DNA of 64,000 nucleotides from Limosilactobacillus caecicola (lineage in GTDB: Bacteria; Bacillota; Bacilli; Lactobacillales; Lactobacillaceae). Where the stretch lies: contig NZ_CALPCI010000006.1 of NCBI RefSeq assembly GCF_943192935.1, positions 1-64,000 on the forward strand. Direction: 5' to 3'. The notes below the pieces were generated by a model, which saw only the letters and a program-made list of their open reading frames with translations, searched no databases and was not told where the DNA came from. This document shows positions 1-9,847 of the stretch, one piece after another. The stretch's first letter is position 1, and every line of letters starts with the position of its first letter. The position numbers and the translations under genes were made by a program.

Positions 1-240
1 TTGCTTTGATCTTACGATCAAAGACCCTACACATTTGATTCGTCGAAACTTTATTCAGTTTTCAAAGGTCTACCATGTTCACTTCTTTAACAAGTCAGTG
101 AGCATTTATTATAATAACATGTTATCTGTATCTCGTCAACAACTTTTTTGAAATTATTTTGAGAAATGATTGAAAAGTCATATCAACAGACAACTATTAT
201 AATTTATCAAACCGTTGTAAGAATGTCAACAACTTTTTTC
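1..240 (-). promoter_or_regulatory. Tandem promoters and leader of an rRNA operon lying off the left edge
   Basis: Read on the minus strand, positions 70-1 resemble the spacer upstream of 16S rRNA in lactobacilli and bacilli, with a CTTTGAAAACTGAATAA-like boxA-proximal motif. Behind it are two promoter-like arrays. P2 has TTGACG (134-139), a 17-nt spacer and TATTAT (111-116). P1 has TTGACA (224-229) and, 17 nt on, a weak TAAATT (201-206), with a better TATAAT nearby at 196-201 but a long spacer. Both are preceded by the same A-tract block AAAAAAGTTGTTGAC, a likely UP element. Tandem promoters with repeated upstream blocks are usual for rRNA operons. The 16S gene itself is not in the window, so this is inference. 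I see nothing recognisable in 241-470. Confidence 0.6.
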
Positions 241-475
241 AACTAAGTTGAAGCAACTTATTAACTTGCCTCACAACGTTTATATACTATAAAGAATCCC
301 CCTTCAGAAGTCAACACCCCTTTTCTTAACCAGCCCACCCCTAATACCACTAATGACGAACTATCCTTAACATTAACACTCAATAATTAGTTATTCTCCC
401 ATAACACTGGCAACAAACATTTCGATAGTGTCAATCAGTAATTCTAAACATTAACAATCAAAAAAAGCAAAAAAA

Positions 476-503
476 TAAAAGCTACATCACCGTGTAGCTT
501 TTA
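476..503 (-). terminator. lysS: Intrinsic terminator after lysS
   Basis: A perfect 11-bp stem (476-486 with 493-503) with a 6-nt loop lies just after the lysS stop. On the minus strand it is followed by a T-rich run (complement of the A-tracts at 461-475). It closes the leftward housekeeping operon before the rRNA promoters. Confidence 0.85.
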
Positions 504-506
504 TGC

Positions 507-2018
<1,512 letters not shown>

Positions 2019-2022
2019 TTAA

Positions 2023-3027
2023 TTAATTCGCCGCCTGGCGCTTTGCTTGCCGTTCCTCATATTGGTCAAGAAAACGGTCAAAAATTTCATCCGCTTCTGC
2101 CTGCTTGGTAGCGGACATCAAGGCCACCTTGGTCCGTGCGGAACGTGGAATCCCCTTGAGGTAGTAAGCAGCTTGTCCACGAAATTCACGAATACCAACG
2201 TATTCACCCTTCAAATCACACAGGGCCGCCAAGTGTTCCTTGGCAGTGTGAATTTTTTGTTCAGGGGTCGCTTCTGGTAATAATTCACCAGTTTCCAAAT
2301 AATGTTCGGTCCGGGTCAACATCCATGGATTCCCCATTGCGGCCCGACCAATCATCACCGCGGTCGCCCCAACCTCATCAAGCATCCGCTTAGCATCCTC
2401 AGGCGTCCGTACATCACCATTTCCCATAAATGGCACCGTCAATTGGGAAGCAACTTCTTTCAAGATGTCCCAATCAGCATGGCCGGTATACATTTGCTTT
2501 CTAGTTCGACCGTGCATGGCAATGGCCGCAGCTCCAGCGCGTTCTGCCGCCAGGGCATTTTCTACCGCCAGGATATGTTTGTCATCCCAACCAGTCCGCA
2601 TTTTAACGGTGACTGGTTTTTGAACGGCATCCACAACATATGAAACCATTTCATAAACTTTATTTGGATCGAGCAACCAACGGGCCCCAGCATCAGTATT
2701 GACCACTTTATTCACTGGGCACCCCATATTGATGTCGATCACATCAGCATCAGTATGTTGGTCGATAAATTTCGCCCCTTCAACCAGGGTTTCCTTGGTC
2801 CCGCCAAAAATCTGAATCCCCATCGGGTGTTCATGGGGGTCAACAGTGGTCATTGAAAGAGTCTTTTTATTATGGTACATGATTCCCCGATCGGAAATCA
2901 TTTCACAAACCACGTAACCAGCACCAAATTTTTTGCAGATCACCCGGAAAGCCTTGTTAGTGACACCGGCCATTGGTGCAACAACCACTTGGTTGGGAAT
3001 CTTCACATCCCCAATTTGCCATTCCAT
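2023..3027 (-). CDS. dusB: tRNA-dihydrouridine synthase DusB
   Basis: An FMN-dependent enzyme that reduces uridines in the tRNA D-loop to dihydrouridine with NAD(P)H. The 334-aa protein has the TIM-barrel FMN domain with VVAPMAGVTNKAFR at the N-terminus, the catalytic-cysteine motif INMGCPVNKV (near residue 100), TVKMRTGWD, MHGRTR and the FMN-phosphate segment GNGDV / MIGRAAMGNPW. A C-terminal helical tRNA-binding domain follows. ATG has a clear SD (AAAGGAGG). It lies 65 nt from hslO and 16 nt from lysS, so co-transcription is likely. The family is certain; the exact modified position is inferred from the DusB subgroup. Confidence 0.95.
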   Translation of the reverse strand: MEWQIGDVKIPNQVVVAPMAGVTNKAFRVICKKFGAGYVVCEMISDRGIMYHNKKTLSMTTVDPHEHPMGIQIFGGTKETLVEGAKFIDQHTDADVIDINMGCPVNKVVNTDAGARWLLDPNKVYEMVSYVVDAVQKPVTVKMRTGWDDKHILAVENALAAERAGAAAIAMHGRTRKQMYTGHADWDILKEVASQLTVPFMGNGDVRTPEDAKRMLDEVGATAVMIGRAAMGNPWMLTRTEHYLETGELLPEATPEQKIHTAKEHLAALCDLKGEYVGIREFRGQAAYYLKGIPRSARTKVALMSATKQAEADEIFDRFLDQYEERQAKRQAAN

Positions 3028-3092
3028 GAGCTTTCCTCCTTTTTTCTCAAAATCACAATCAATATTGTATCACAGCATCGAAAACCAACAAA

Positions 3093-3986
3093 CTAATCTT
3101 TATCCTTCAGCATTTGGCGAAGCTCATCTTCGGAGAATTCGTACTTTTTTCCACAGAACTGGCAAACTGCCTGGGCACCGTGATCCTGATTAATCATTTC
3201 CTCAAGGTCTTCTTTTTTGACACTCGCCAGGGCCTGAGAAAAGCGGTCTTTTGAGCAATCACATTGATACTTCACCGGCATCTTTTCGAGGATTTTGAGT
3301 TCTTGGCCGGCAAAAATCTTTTTGAGAATGTCTTCGGGAGTTTTCCCGTCTCTTAACATTTCTGAAACGAGGGGCAGTCCCTGAATTGACTTTTCCAAGT
3401 CCGCGATTTGCTCATCTGAAGCACCTGGCAAGACTTGTACCAAGAAGCCCCCCGCAACTTCAATCGAATCATCTGGATTGACAAAGACAGACAAACCAAC
3501 CGCAGAAGGGATTTGTTCAGACTGAGCCAGGTAATATGTAAAATCATCACCAAGTTCACCTGAAACAAGGTTAACCTCACCAGTATACGGTGTTTTATCA
3601 GCAACGTTCATCTTAGTGACCGACAAAGTTCCCTGCTTACCAACCGCTCCGGCAACATCAATCTTGCCATTACTATTCAAAGGAAGGTTCACATGGGGAT
3701 TATGGACATAGCCCTTCACAGTGCCATTGGCAGTTCCATCTGCCACAATAAAGCCCACTGGACCATTCCCTTGAATTTTCACGGTCAAGCCTGCTTGGTC
3801 GCCTTGTAATCCCGAAGTTGCTAACAAGAGTGTCCCAACTAAGGTGCGCCCGAGGGCTGCAGAAGCCGCACTCCACGTTCCATGAATTTTTTGAGCTTCA
3901 CGCACCAACTCCGTTGCGTTGACGGCATAGGCCCGAAACATCCCATGTTCGGCCGTCGCCTTTACCAAATAATCTTCAGTCATCAT
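3093..3986 (-). CDS. hslO: Redox-regulated chaperone Hsp33
   Basis: Hsp33 is a holdase activated by oxidation of a zinc-bound cysteine cluster; it protects unfolding proteins during oxidative stress. The C-terminus shows the four ligands as CDC followed by CQFC, so the redox switch is intact. The open frame extends to an upstream TTG at 3998, but SD GGAGG (3992-3996) overlaps that extension. The start is therefore ATG 3986 or the adjacent ATG 3983, giving about 297 aa, normal for the family. It lies between ftsH and dusB on the same strand, with a hairpin-rich repeat separating it from ftsH. Confidence 0.95.
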   Translation of the reverse strand: MMTEDYLVKATAEHGMFRAYAVNATELVREAQKIHGTWSAASAALGRTLVGTLLLATSGLQGDQAGLTVKIQGNGPVGFIVADGTANGTVKGYVHNPHVNLPLNSNGKIDVAGAVGKQGTLSVTKMNVADKTPYTGEVNLVSGELGDDFTYYLAQSEQIPSAVGLSVFVNPDDSIEVAGGFLVQVLPGASDEQIADLEKSIQGLPLVSEMLRDGKTPEDILKKIFAGQELKILEKMPVKYQCDCSKDRFSQALASVKKEDLEEMINQDHGAQAVCQFCGKKYEFSEDELRQMLKDKD

Positions 3987-4050
3987 TGTTACCTCCAATT
4001 AAGATCTTGTTTCCATTCTAACATCAATTTGAATTAACCAGAAATGCAAA

Positions 4051-4195
4051 GAGGCCGGGAAAAACCTCTAACTTAGCTGTAATACGAACAGCGCAGTACA
4101 ACAATGGGCTCCAACATCCGGTAAAACCGAATGCTGGAGCCCTATTGTTGCTTGCGGGGGCGTTAATACGAAGTCGTAAACGACTTCTGTAACGC
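4051..4195 (-). repeat. Structured intergenic element with four hairpins between ftsH and hslO
   Basis: The gap holds a chain of inverted repeats: GAGG/CCTC (4051-4068), GCTGT/ACAGC (4076-4092), a long imperfect stem of about 20 bp (4099-4150, arms CAACAATGGGCTCCA and TGGAGCCCTATTGTTG), and GCGTTAATACGAAGTCG with its near-complement (4160-4195). None ends in a strong U-tract, so it is not a classical terminator, though it probably dampens read-through from ftsH. The arrangement looks like a multicopy intergenic repeat. I see no second copy in this window, so copy number is unknown. Confidence 0.5.
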
Positions 4196-4212
4196 TCCCT
4201 CTAAATTCAATT

Positions 4213-6357
4213 TTAATTGTCTTCTGGTTTGTGATCATCAGTCGATTGGTTTGAATCATTCGTTGATTCATGACCTTGATCAGCATCGTCAGCGGTTGAA
4301 TCATGCCCAGCAGCCTGGTCATCCGGTTGATCGATTGCGGCCGTTTGGTCGTCTTGATCAGCCTTGGCGTTTTCACGCCGTTCAAGTTCACGCTTGGACT
4401 CTTCAAAGGTTGCTGCCCGTTGTTCATCTTCCGCGGCTTCAACATCCTTTTCAGGCATCTTACCGTACTTGTACAAACTAAGAATTTGCTTTTCATCCAG
4501 CGTTTCGTACTTAAGCAAGGCTTCGGCAATCAACTTGTGTTGGTCACGGTGCGTTTCGATAATGTGCAATGCCCGTTGGTGACCTTCAGTCAGAATCCGC
4601 CGAACTTCTTCATCAACCAATGCGGCCGTCTTTTCAGAATACGGTGATTGATCATAACCTTGGCCAGTAAAGACTTGGCCAGAACTTTGCAGTTCAACTG
4701 GTCCAATCTTATCACTCATCCCGTATTGGGTAACCATCGAACGCGCAATTTGTGTTGCTTGTTCAAAGTCATTCGAAGCACCCGAAGATTGTGAGTTGAA
4801 GATTAATTCTTCGGCTGCACGACCACCCATTAAACCAGCGATCTGTTCTTCGGCATTCTTCTTACTCATCAGCATTTGGTCTTCCTTAGGAAGCATGATC
4901 GCGTATCCGCCGGCTCGACCACGTGGCACAATAGTAACCTTGTGAACAACCCGCGCATCGTTAAGGACTAACCCAACGATGGTGTGCCCAGCTTCGTGGA
5001 AGGCAACGGTCTTCCGTTCTTGTGGCGAAACGACCCGATCCCGCTTAGCTGGACCAGCAATTACCCGATCTTCGGCTTCATCAACGTCAGACGCATCAAT
5101 TTCCGTCTTATTCCGCCGGGCGGCCAATAATGCAGCTTCGTTTAAGAGGTTTGCAAGGTCAGCCCCAACAAAACCAGGGGTTTGCTTAGCAATTTCCTTT
5201 AAGTCAACGTCCGGTGCCAACGGTTTGTTCTTCGCGTGAACACGAAGAATTGCTTCACGACCCTTCACATCAGGACGACCAACCAGAATCTTTCGGTCGA
5301 AACGACCTGGCCGCAATAAGGCCGGATCAAGGACGTCTGAACGGTTGGTAGCGGCCATTACAATGACCCCTTCGTCACCTTGGAACCCATCCATTTCAAC
5401 TAACAGTTGGTTCAAGGTTTGTTCACGTTCATCGTGACCACCGCCCATGCCATTACCACGTCGCCGACCAACGGCGTCAATTTCATCAATAAAGATGATC
5501 GATGGGGCATTCTTCTTTGCTTGGTCAAAGAGGTCCCGGACCCGGCTAGCACCAACCCCGACGAACATTTCAACGAAGTCAGAACCAGAAATCGAGTAGA
5601 ACGGTACCCCCGCTTCACCAGCAACGGCCTTAGCTAACAAGGTCTTCCCAGTACCTGGAGGTCCTTCCAAGAGGACACCAGATGGGATCTTGGCACCAAG
5701 CTTCATAAACTTCTTTGGATCTTTCAGGAATTCGACAACTTCGACCAGTTCCTGCTTTTCTTCTTCTTCTCCAGCAACGTCAGAGAAGCGAACCTTATTG
5801 TCCTTCGAATTAGATGGTTTTGCTTTCGACTTACCAAAGTTCATGACCCCACGGCCACCACCTTGGCCAGCTTGCCCCATCATCATGTAGAAGAAGAGAA
5901 TCATAATGACGATTGGCAAAGCTGTAACTAACAGGTTCACCCAAATGCTATTGGATTCCTCTGGGTGAGTCGAGATCTTCACGTTATTTTTATCCGCATA
6001 CTTTTGTAATTGGCTAACCGTGACATCACTTTGCAAAACAGAGCTTTGGAAACTAGTCGTGGTGCTTGACTTTTGGTTCATCAACGAGAGCCCAGTTTGG
6101 TTACTATTGGAAACCTTTTGTGGCTTTCGATAAGTCCCCGTAATCTTGTAAACACCACCATTTGGTTGGACTTGGAAACTCTTAACTTGGTTCTTTTTCA
6201 GAGCAGTTACAAACTGCGTTTGGGAGACATTTTTACTTTGCCCGGCAGTATTGTTGCCACCAAAGAAAAAGTACACAATCCCCATGATACACAGGAAAAT
6301 AACTGCATAGAAGAGCACGTTATGAGTAAAGCCGTTATTTTTACGATTGTTGTTCAT
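4213..6357 (-). CDS. ftsH: ATP-dependent zinc metalloprotease FtsH
   Basis: A membrane-anchored AAA+ protease that extracts and degrades membrane and short-lived proteins. The 714-aa protein has an N-terminal TM segment (about 10-30), an extracytoplasmic region, a second TM (about 148-168), the AAA module with Walker [14 protein letters not shown] and Walker [12 protein letters not shown], and the protease zinc site HEAGH. The C-terminal 60 residues are acidic and low-complexity (D, Q, S, N rich), as in many lactobacilli. It sits 88 nt downstream of hpt in the classical tilS-hpt-ftsH order, with an SD (AGGAGGTTGTT) before ATG 6357. Confidence 0.97.
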   Translation of the reverse strand: MNNNRKNNGFTHNVLFYAVIFLCIMGIVYFFFGGNNTAGQSKNVSQTQFVTALKKNQVKSFQVQPNGGVYKITGTYRKPQKVSNSNQTGLSLMNQKSSTTTSFQSSVLQSDVTVSQLQKYADKNNVKISTHPEESNSIWVNLLVTALPIVIMILFFYMMMGQAGQGGGRGVMNFGKSKAKPSNSKDNKVRFSDVAGEEEEKQELVEVVEFLKDPKKFMKLGAKIPSGVLLEGPPGTGKTLLAKAVAGEAGVPFYSISGSDFVEMFVGVGASRVRDLFDQAKKNAPSIIFIDEIDAVGRRRGNGMGGGHDEREQTLNQLLVEMDGFQGDEGVIVMAATNRSDVLDPALLRPGRFDRKILVGRPDVKGREAILRVHAKNKPLAPDVDLKEIAKQTPGFVGADLANLLNEAALLAARRNKTEIDASDVDEAEDRVIAGPAKRDRVVSPQERKTVAFHEAGHTIVGLVLNDARVVHKVTIVPRGRAGGYAIMLPKEDQMLMSKKNAEEQIAGLMGGRAAEELIFNSQSSGASNDFEQATQIARSMVTQYGMSDKIGPVELQSSGQVFTGQGYDQSPYSEKTAALVDEEVRRILTEGHQRALHIIETHRDQHKLIAEALLKYETLDEKQILSLYKYGKMPEKDVEAAEDEQRAATFEESKRELERRENAKADQDDQTAAIDQPDDQAAGHDSTADDADQGHESTNDSNQSTDDHKPEDN

Positions 6358-6445
6358 AACAACCTCCTATTTCTAGCAGTGTTGATGCTTAATAATTACA
6401 GTGCATCTATAATAGCATATTTGACCATCACTGACCAATATTTTA

Positions 6446-6994
6446 TCATGATTTTCGTTGGTAAACTTCAGGCTTCAAAACCCCGATATATGGCAGGTTA
6501 CGATACAGTCCCTTGTAATCAAGACCATAACCGACCAGGAACTCATTTGGCACATCAAAACCAACATAATCAGCATTGACATCAATTACCCGACCTTCGG
6601 GTTTATCAAAAATTGAACAAACCCTAATACTATTGGCGCCGCGGTCTTGCAAAAGATCAATCAAAAACTTGAGGGTCCGACCGGTATCGACAATGTCTTC
6701 GCAGATAATGACATCTTTACCCTTAATGTCATTCTTGAGATCATGGAGTAACTTGACCGAGCCTGTCGATGCGGTGCCCCCTTGATAACTAGAAACATCT
6801 ACAAAGTCGATATGCGCATACAAATCAAGTTTCTTATAGAGGTCAATTGTAAACATAATGGCCCCGGTGAGCACGGCCACGACGACAATGTCCCGCTTAC
6901 CAGCATAGTCATGACTAATCTGAGCTGCCAGTTCGCCGACCCGATGGTCAATTTGTTCCTGATTGTAAATGACACGTTCAATATCGTTATTCAT
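6446..6994 (-). CDS. hpt: Hypoxanthine phosphoribosyltransferase
   Basis: This purine-salvage enzyme makes IMP or GMP from hypoxanthine or guanine and PRPP. The PRPP-binding loop VIICEDIVDTGRTL is intact, and VVAVLTGAIMF is the first PRPP/PPi loop. The longest frame starts inside tilS, but the family N-terminus (MNNDIERVIY) and an SD-like GGGAGAG place the start at ATG 6994, giving 182 aa, the usual length. This start overlaps the tilS stop by 8 nt, typical of translational coupling. In Bacillus and Listeria the TilS and HprT proteins interact; whether that holds here is not visible. Confidence 0.95.
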   Translation of the reverse strand: MNNDIERVIYNQEQIDHRVGELAAQISHDYAGKRDIVVVAVLTGAIMFTIDLYKKLDLYAHIDFVDVSSYQGGTASTGSVKLLHDLKNDIKGKDVIICEDIVDTGRTLKFLIDLLQDRGANSIRVCSIFDKPEGRVIDVNADYVGFDVPNEFLVGYGLDYKGLYRNLPYIGVLKPEVYQRKS

Positions 6995-8357
6995 TATTCT
7001 CTCCCGTAACTGCTTTTCGGCAAAAATAGACTTGCTGATGGTGATCATGAGCGGCATAGCGATCTAACCAAGCGGTTTTATGACCGATTAACCAAAGCAC
7101 CTGACCCAGATGGTCAACCATCACGACCTCTTGCTGGCGCAAATTCAATGGAACCTTTTGATCAATTAAAATTCGCCGTACTAATTGATGGTGCCCAGAT
7201 TTCAAGCGGAGCCGATCACCAGGCTGCCATTGCCGCACACGCAGTGGTTGCTGCTCAGGCGTCAGCAGAATCGTCGCCTCAACCTGTGCAACTGGTGTCG
7301 TAAAGACTCCATATTGATAACCATCAGTCCCTGAATACCAATGGTCAAATTTTACCATAAAATCAGCCACTGACGAATCGTTTCGCGTTAAATTCTGAAC
7401 TTTTTTTAGCTCCGCAATCTGATAGTTCTTAATTAGCAACCAATTGGCGTTGACAGTCACCTGTCCTTGGGGGCGTTGCCGATTCATTAAGAAATGGTCC
7501 AACTGCGTTAATTGCGCAGTTGTGACATCGTAAATTGCTGAATGATTGAAGTAATCACGTAGCAAAAGTTGCCGAATGGTTGGCTGGTATTTCTGATATG
7601 AAGTTAGTTGTAATTTCCCTTTTGGGTCCACCCACATTTCATCATCCAAGGTTTGCTCCTGCCAGTCGAGCAAAGAGGTTAACTGATCGTGGAGCTTTAA
7701 CAAATGATCCAGAATTTGGGGATTTTCACTGGCCAGTTCTGGTAAGTAATGATGGCGAATGCGGTTCCGTAAGGTTGCATCAGCCTGATTACTGGCATCC
7801 TCAAACCAGTGGATCTGGTGTTGCCGCGCGTAGTCAACTAGTTGTTGTTTCGGAATTCGTAATAGGGGATGCAGCACAGTGGCGGACCCCAAATGGCGGG
7901 CCTCCTTAATTCCGACTAATTCACTCAGTTCGCCGGTGCGTAATAGCTTCATCAACATCGTTTCGGCTAAATCATTTTCATGGTGGGCAGTTAGCAGCAA
8001 TTGCGCTCCTTCTTTTGCTAGAACTTCGCGAAAGAAGCGGTAGCGTTCCTGCCGGGCCGCCATTTCAATTCCCGTTTGCGGGTGATCTTCCACTACCCAC
8101 TGATCAACAAACAGGCGGAGGTGATGTCCCTGACAATAATCCCTGAGGTAGCGTTCTTCCTCCCGGCTCTGCTCCCGCAAATGGTGGTTCACATGGGCCA
8201 CCACAATCCGTTCTACTGGCACCAATTTTTGCAGGAGCGTCAGTAATACCATCGAGTCAACCCCCGTAGAAACGGCCACCACGAGCGGTTGCTGATTAGT
8301 AAAAAAACGGTACCGTTCCAGGCACCGTTTTACTGTTAAGCGTAATTGGTCAGCCAT
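6987..8357 (-). CDS. tilS: tRNA(Ile)-lysidine synthase TilS
   Basis: TilS converts the wobble C34 of tRNA-Ile2 to lysidine, changing both codon reading and charging. The 456-aa protein has the N-type PP-loop near residues 28-33 in the variant form STGVDS, the HHENDLAETMLMKLLRTG segment, and a C-terminal TilS domain (about 340-456). The start overlaps the yabR stop by 1-3 nt and the end overlaps hpt, so yabR-tilS-hpt is one translationally coupled unit. The gene is essential in most bacteria that use this decoding. Confidence 0.95.
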   Translation of the reverse strand: MADQLRLTVKRCLERYRFFTNQQPLVVAVSTGVDSMVLLTLLQKLVPVERIVVAHVNHHLREQSREEERYLRDYCQGHHLRLFVDQWVVEDHPQTGIEMAARQERYRFFREVLAKEGAQLLLTAHHENDLAETMLMKLLRTGELSELVGIKEARHLGSATVLHPLLRIPKQQLVDYARQHQIHWFEDASNQADATLRNRIRHHYLPELASENPQILDHLLKLHDQLTSLLDWQEQTLDDEMWVDPKGKLQLTSYQKYQPTIRQLLLRDYFNHSAIYDVTTAQLTQLDHFLMNRQRPQGQVTVNANWLLIKNYQIAELKKVQNLTRNDSSVADFMVKFDHWYSGTDGYQYGVFTTPVAQVEATILLTPEQQPLRVRQWQPGDRLRLKSGHHQLVRRILIDQKVPLNLRQQEVVMVDHLGQVLWLIGHKTAWLDRYAAHDHHQQVYFCRKAVTGENNE

Positions 8358-8845
8358 TAGCTACGCCGGCCGCCACGACCGCCACGTTTACCGTCAGTTT
8401 GCCGTTTCAAAGTGGATAAACGGGATTCGCTTTCTTTCATATAATTGGCAAGCATATCATCGAAGTGGCTCTTTTCATGACGTCCGCCAAAGCCATGATG
8501 TTGCTGACGTTGATGATTAGCCGGCCGGTGAGCAAATTGGTCATTGTTGTGATGATGCTGATCATGGTGATGGTGGTCACGATGAAAGTCATGGTGGTCA
8601 CCCTGTTCGTCATTTTGCGCTGCCTTGATTGATAAAGCGATCTTGCCATCATCCGCGACCTTCGTAACCTTAACCGTGACTTGGTCCCCCACAGTTAATA
8701 CGTCATGAATATTTTTAACATACCGGTTTGAGACTTGACTAATGTGTACCAAGCCAGTTTGGTGATCAGCTAAATCAACAAACGCCCCAAAATTTGTGAT
8801 TCCGGAAACAGTTCCAGTAACCTTTGCTCCTTCTTCAATTGCCAT
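8357..8845 (-). CDS. yabR: S1-domain RNA-binding protein (YabR-like) with a His-rich linker
   Basis: Residues 1-75 form one S1 RNA-binding domain (GTVSGITNFGAFVDL, GLVHISQVS). Residues about 83-127 are extraordinarily histidine-rich (HHDFHRDHHHHDQHHH and more), and the last 12 residues are Arg/Gly-rich (GKRGGRGGRRS). The S1 family often has basic tails, but this many histidines is unusual and could bind metal. It lies directly upstream of tilS with a 1-3 nt overlap. SD TAGGAGG precedes ATG 8845. The role is probably ribosome- or RNA-associated; the exact function is not established. Confidence 0.85.
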   Translation of the reverse strand: MAIEEGAKVTGTVSGITNFGAFVDLADHQTGLVHISQVSNRYVKNIHDVLTVGDQVTVKVTKVADDGKIALSIKAAQNDEQGDHHDFHRDHHHHDQHHHNNDQFAHRPANHQRQQHHGFGGRHEKSHFDDMLANYMKESESRLSTLKRQTDGKRGGRGGRRS

Positions 8846-8946
8846 GAACCAGCAATCCTCCTAATTCTAATAAAAATTTAATCTTCCTGAGTATATCATA
8901 ATCACGCCGTCAATTGATAGAGTGATATTTATAAAATCTAAAAATA

Positions 8947-8983
8947 AGGTCTAGAATGTTGAACCATCAACTATTCTAGACCT
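8947..8983 (-). terminator. Intrinsic terminator between divIC and yabR
   Basis: An 11-bp perfect stem AGGTCTAGAAT/ATTCTAGACCT with a 15-nt loop that can itself pair (GTTGA/TCAAC). On the minus strand it is followed by TATTTTTAGATTTT. It separates the pth-mfd-rqcP-divIC unit from yabR-tilS-hpt-ftsH. Confidence 0.75.
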
Positions 8984-9029
8984 CATTGAGTTCGTCGAAT
9001 CAAATTATTCGACCGTTGTCAGCTAACTG

Positions 9030-9401
9030 TTACTTCACAAAATTATAAAGTGTTTCGCCATCTTTAGCATAATTATATTTTTCACGCACGAGTTCTTGGA
9101 GATAGTTAGGATCGTGCAACTTTTTAACCTGTTTTTTAAGTTTGCCATTGGTGGACTGCTTTTGGGCCAACGTCGTGTTGGCTTTCGCAATGTTGCCATT
9201 GACCTTGCTTTGTTGCCGTTTCACCCCAATTAGTTGAATCGCTAAAATGAGGAACAACACTACAAATACCCCTAAAATAATTTGTGCCCGGCGAACGTGA
9301 ACGTGATAACGATACGCTTGTTCACTGGTCCGTTCACGGTTTCGTTGACGAGCGAACGGTGTATTAATATTTGTAATATTGTTTTTAAAACGTTTCTTCA
9401 T
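9030..9401 (-). CDS. divIC: Septum formation initiator DivIC/FtsB family
   Basis: A bitopic division protein that joins the DivIB-FtsL complex at the septum. A basic N-terminal cytoplasmic part (about 1-40) is followed by one TM segment (IILGVFVVLFLILAIQLIG, about 43-62) and an extracellular leucine-zipper-like coil containing KLKKQVKKL, ending with the conserved YNYAKDGETLYNF. The frame reaches an upstream TTG (9428), but SD AGTGAGG lies inside that extension, so ATG 9401 (123 aa) is chosen. It lies downstream of rqcP, as in Bacillus yabO-divIC. Confidence 0.88.
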   Translation of the reverse strand: MKKRFKNNITNINTPFARQRNRERTSEQAYRYHVHVRRAQIILGVFVVLFLILAIQLIGVKRQQSKVNGNIAKANTTLAQKQSTNGKLKKQVKKLHDPNYLQELVREKYNYAKDGETLYNFVK

Positions 9402-9561
9402 TCCGTAATCCTCACTTTGACTTATCAAGAATAAAGTTCCTCAATTAGCCGTGTCAACTATCTACTCCATTTATAATCATATTAGCAAAAATTACCGCGA
9501 AATACTAGCTTCAATTAATAAACAACTAATTATAAATAGTTAAGTAACTGACCGCTAATTG

Positions 9562-9837
9562 TTAGAAATCGTTCTTAAAATCTTCTTCATAACTAATGTC
9601 GAGAATTTCGTACATTTCCTCGGCTTCCGCCTTTTTGGTCGTTTCAACAATCCGCTTAACCTTGACCTGTTCGGTTTTATTGCCAAATTTGATCGTTAAC
9701 ACGTCGCCCGTGTGAACATCAGTTGACGATTTCGCCAGCTTATCATTAATCAAAATTCTGCCCTGATCAGCGTTTTTTTTGGCAACGGAACGTCGCTTAA
9801 TAATTCGTGAAACTTTTAAAAATTTATCTAAACGCAT
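9562..9837 (-). CDS. rqcP: S4-domain ribosome quality-control protein RqcP/YabO
   Basis: A 91-aa S4 RNA-binding protein ([43 protein letters not shown]). In Bacillus RqcP works with RqcH to stabilise peptidyl-tRNA while alanine tails are added to stalled chains on 50S subunits. Its place between mfd and divIC matches Bacillus yabO and supports the call over Hsp15. The mfd stop is 10 nt upstream. Confidence 0.9.
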   Translation of the reverse strand: MRLDKFLKVSRIIKRRSVAKKNADQGRILINDKLAKSSTDVHTGDVLTIKFGNKTEQVKVKRIVETTKKAEAEEMYEILDISYEEDFKNDF

Positions 9838-9847
9838 GTAATTTTCC

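Noticed and set aside
4068-4529. 153-aa minus-strand frame overlapping the ftsH end
   Set aside because: It lies in another frame of ftsH and the hairpin block and has a composition typical of a shadow frame.
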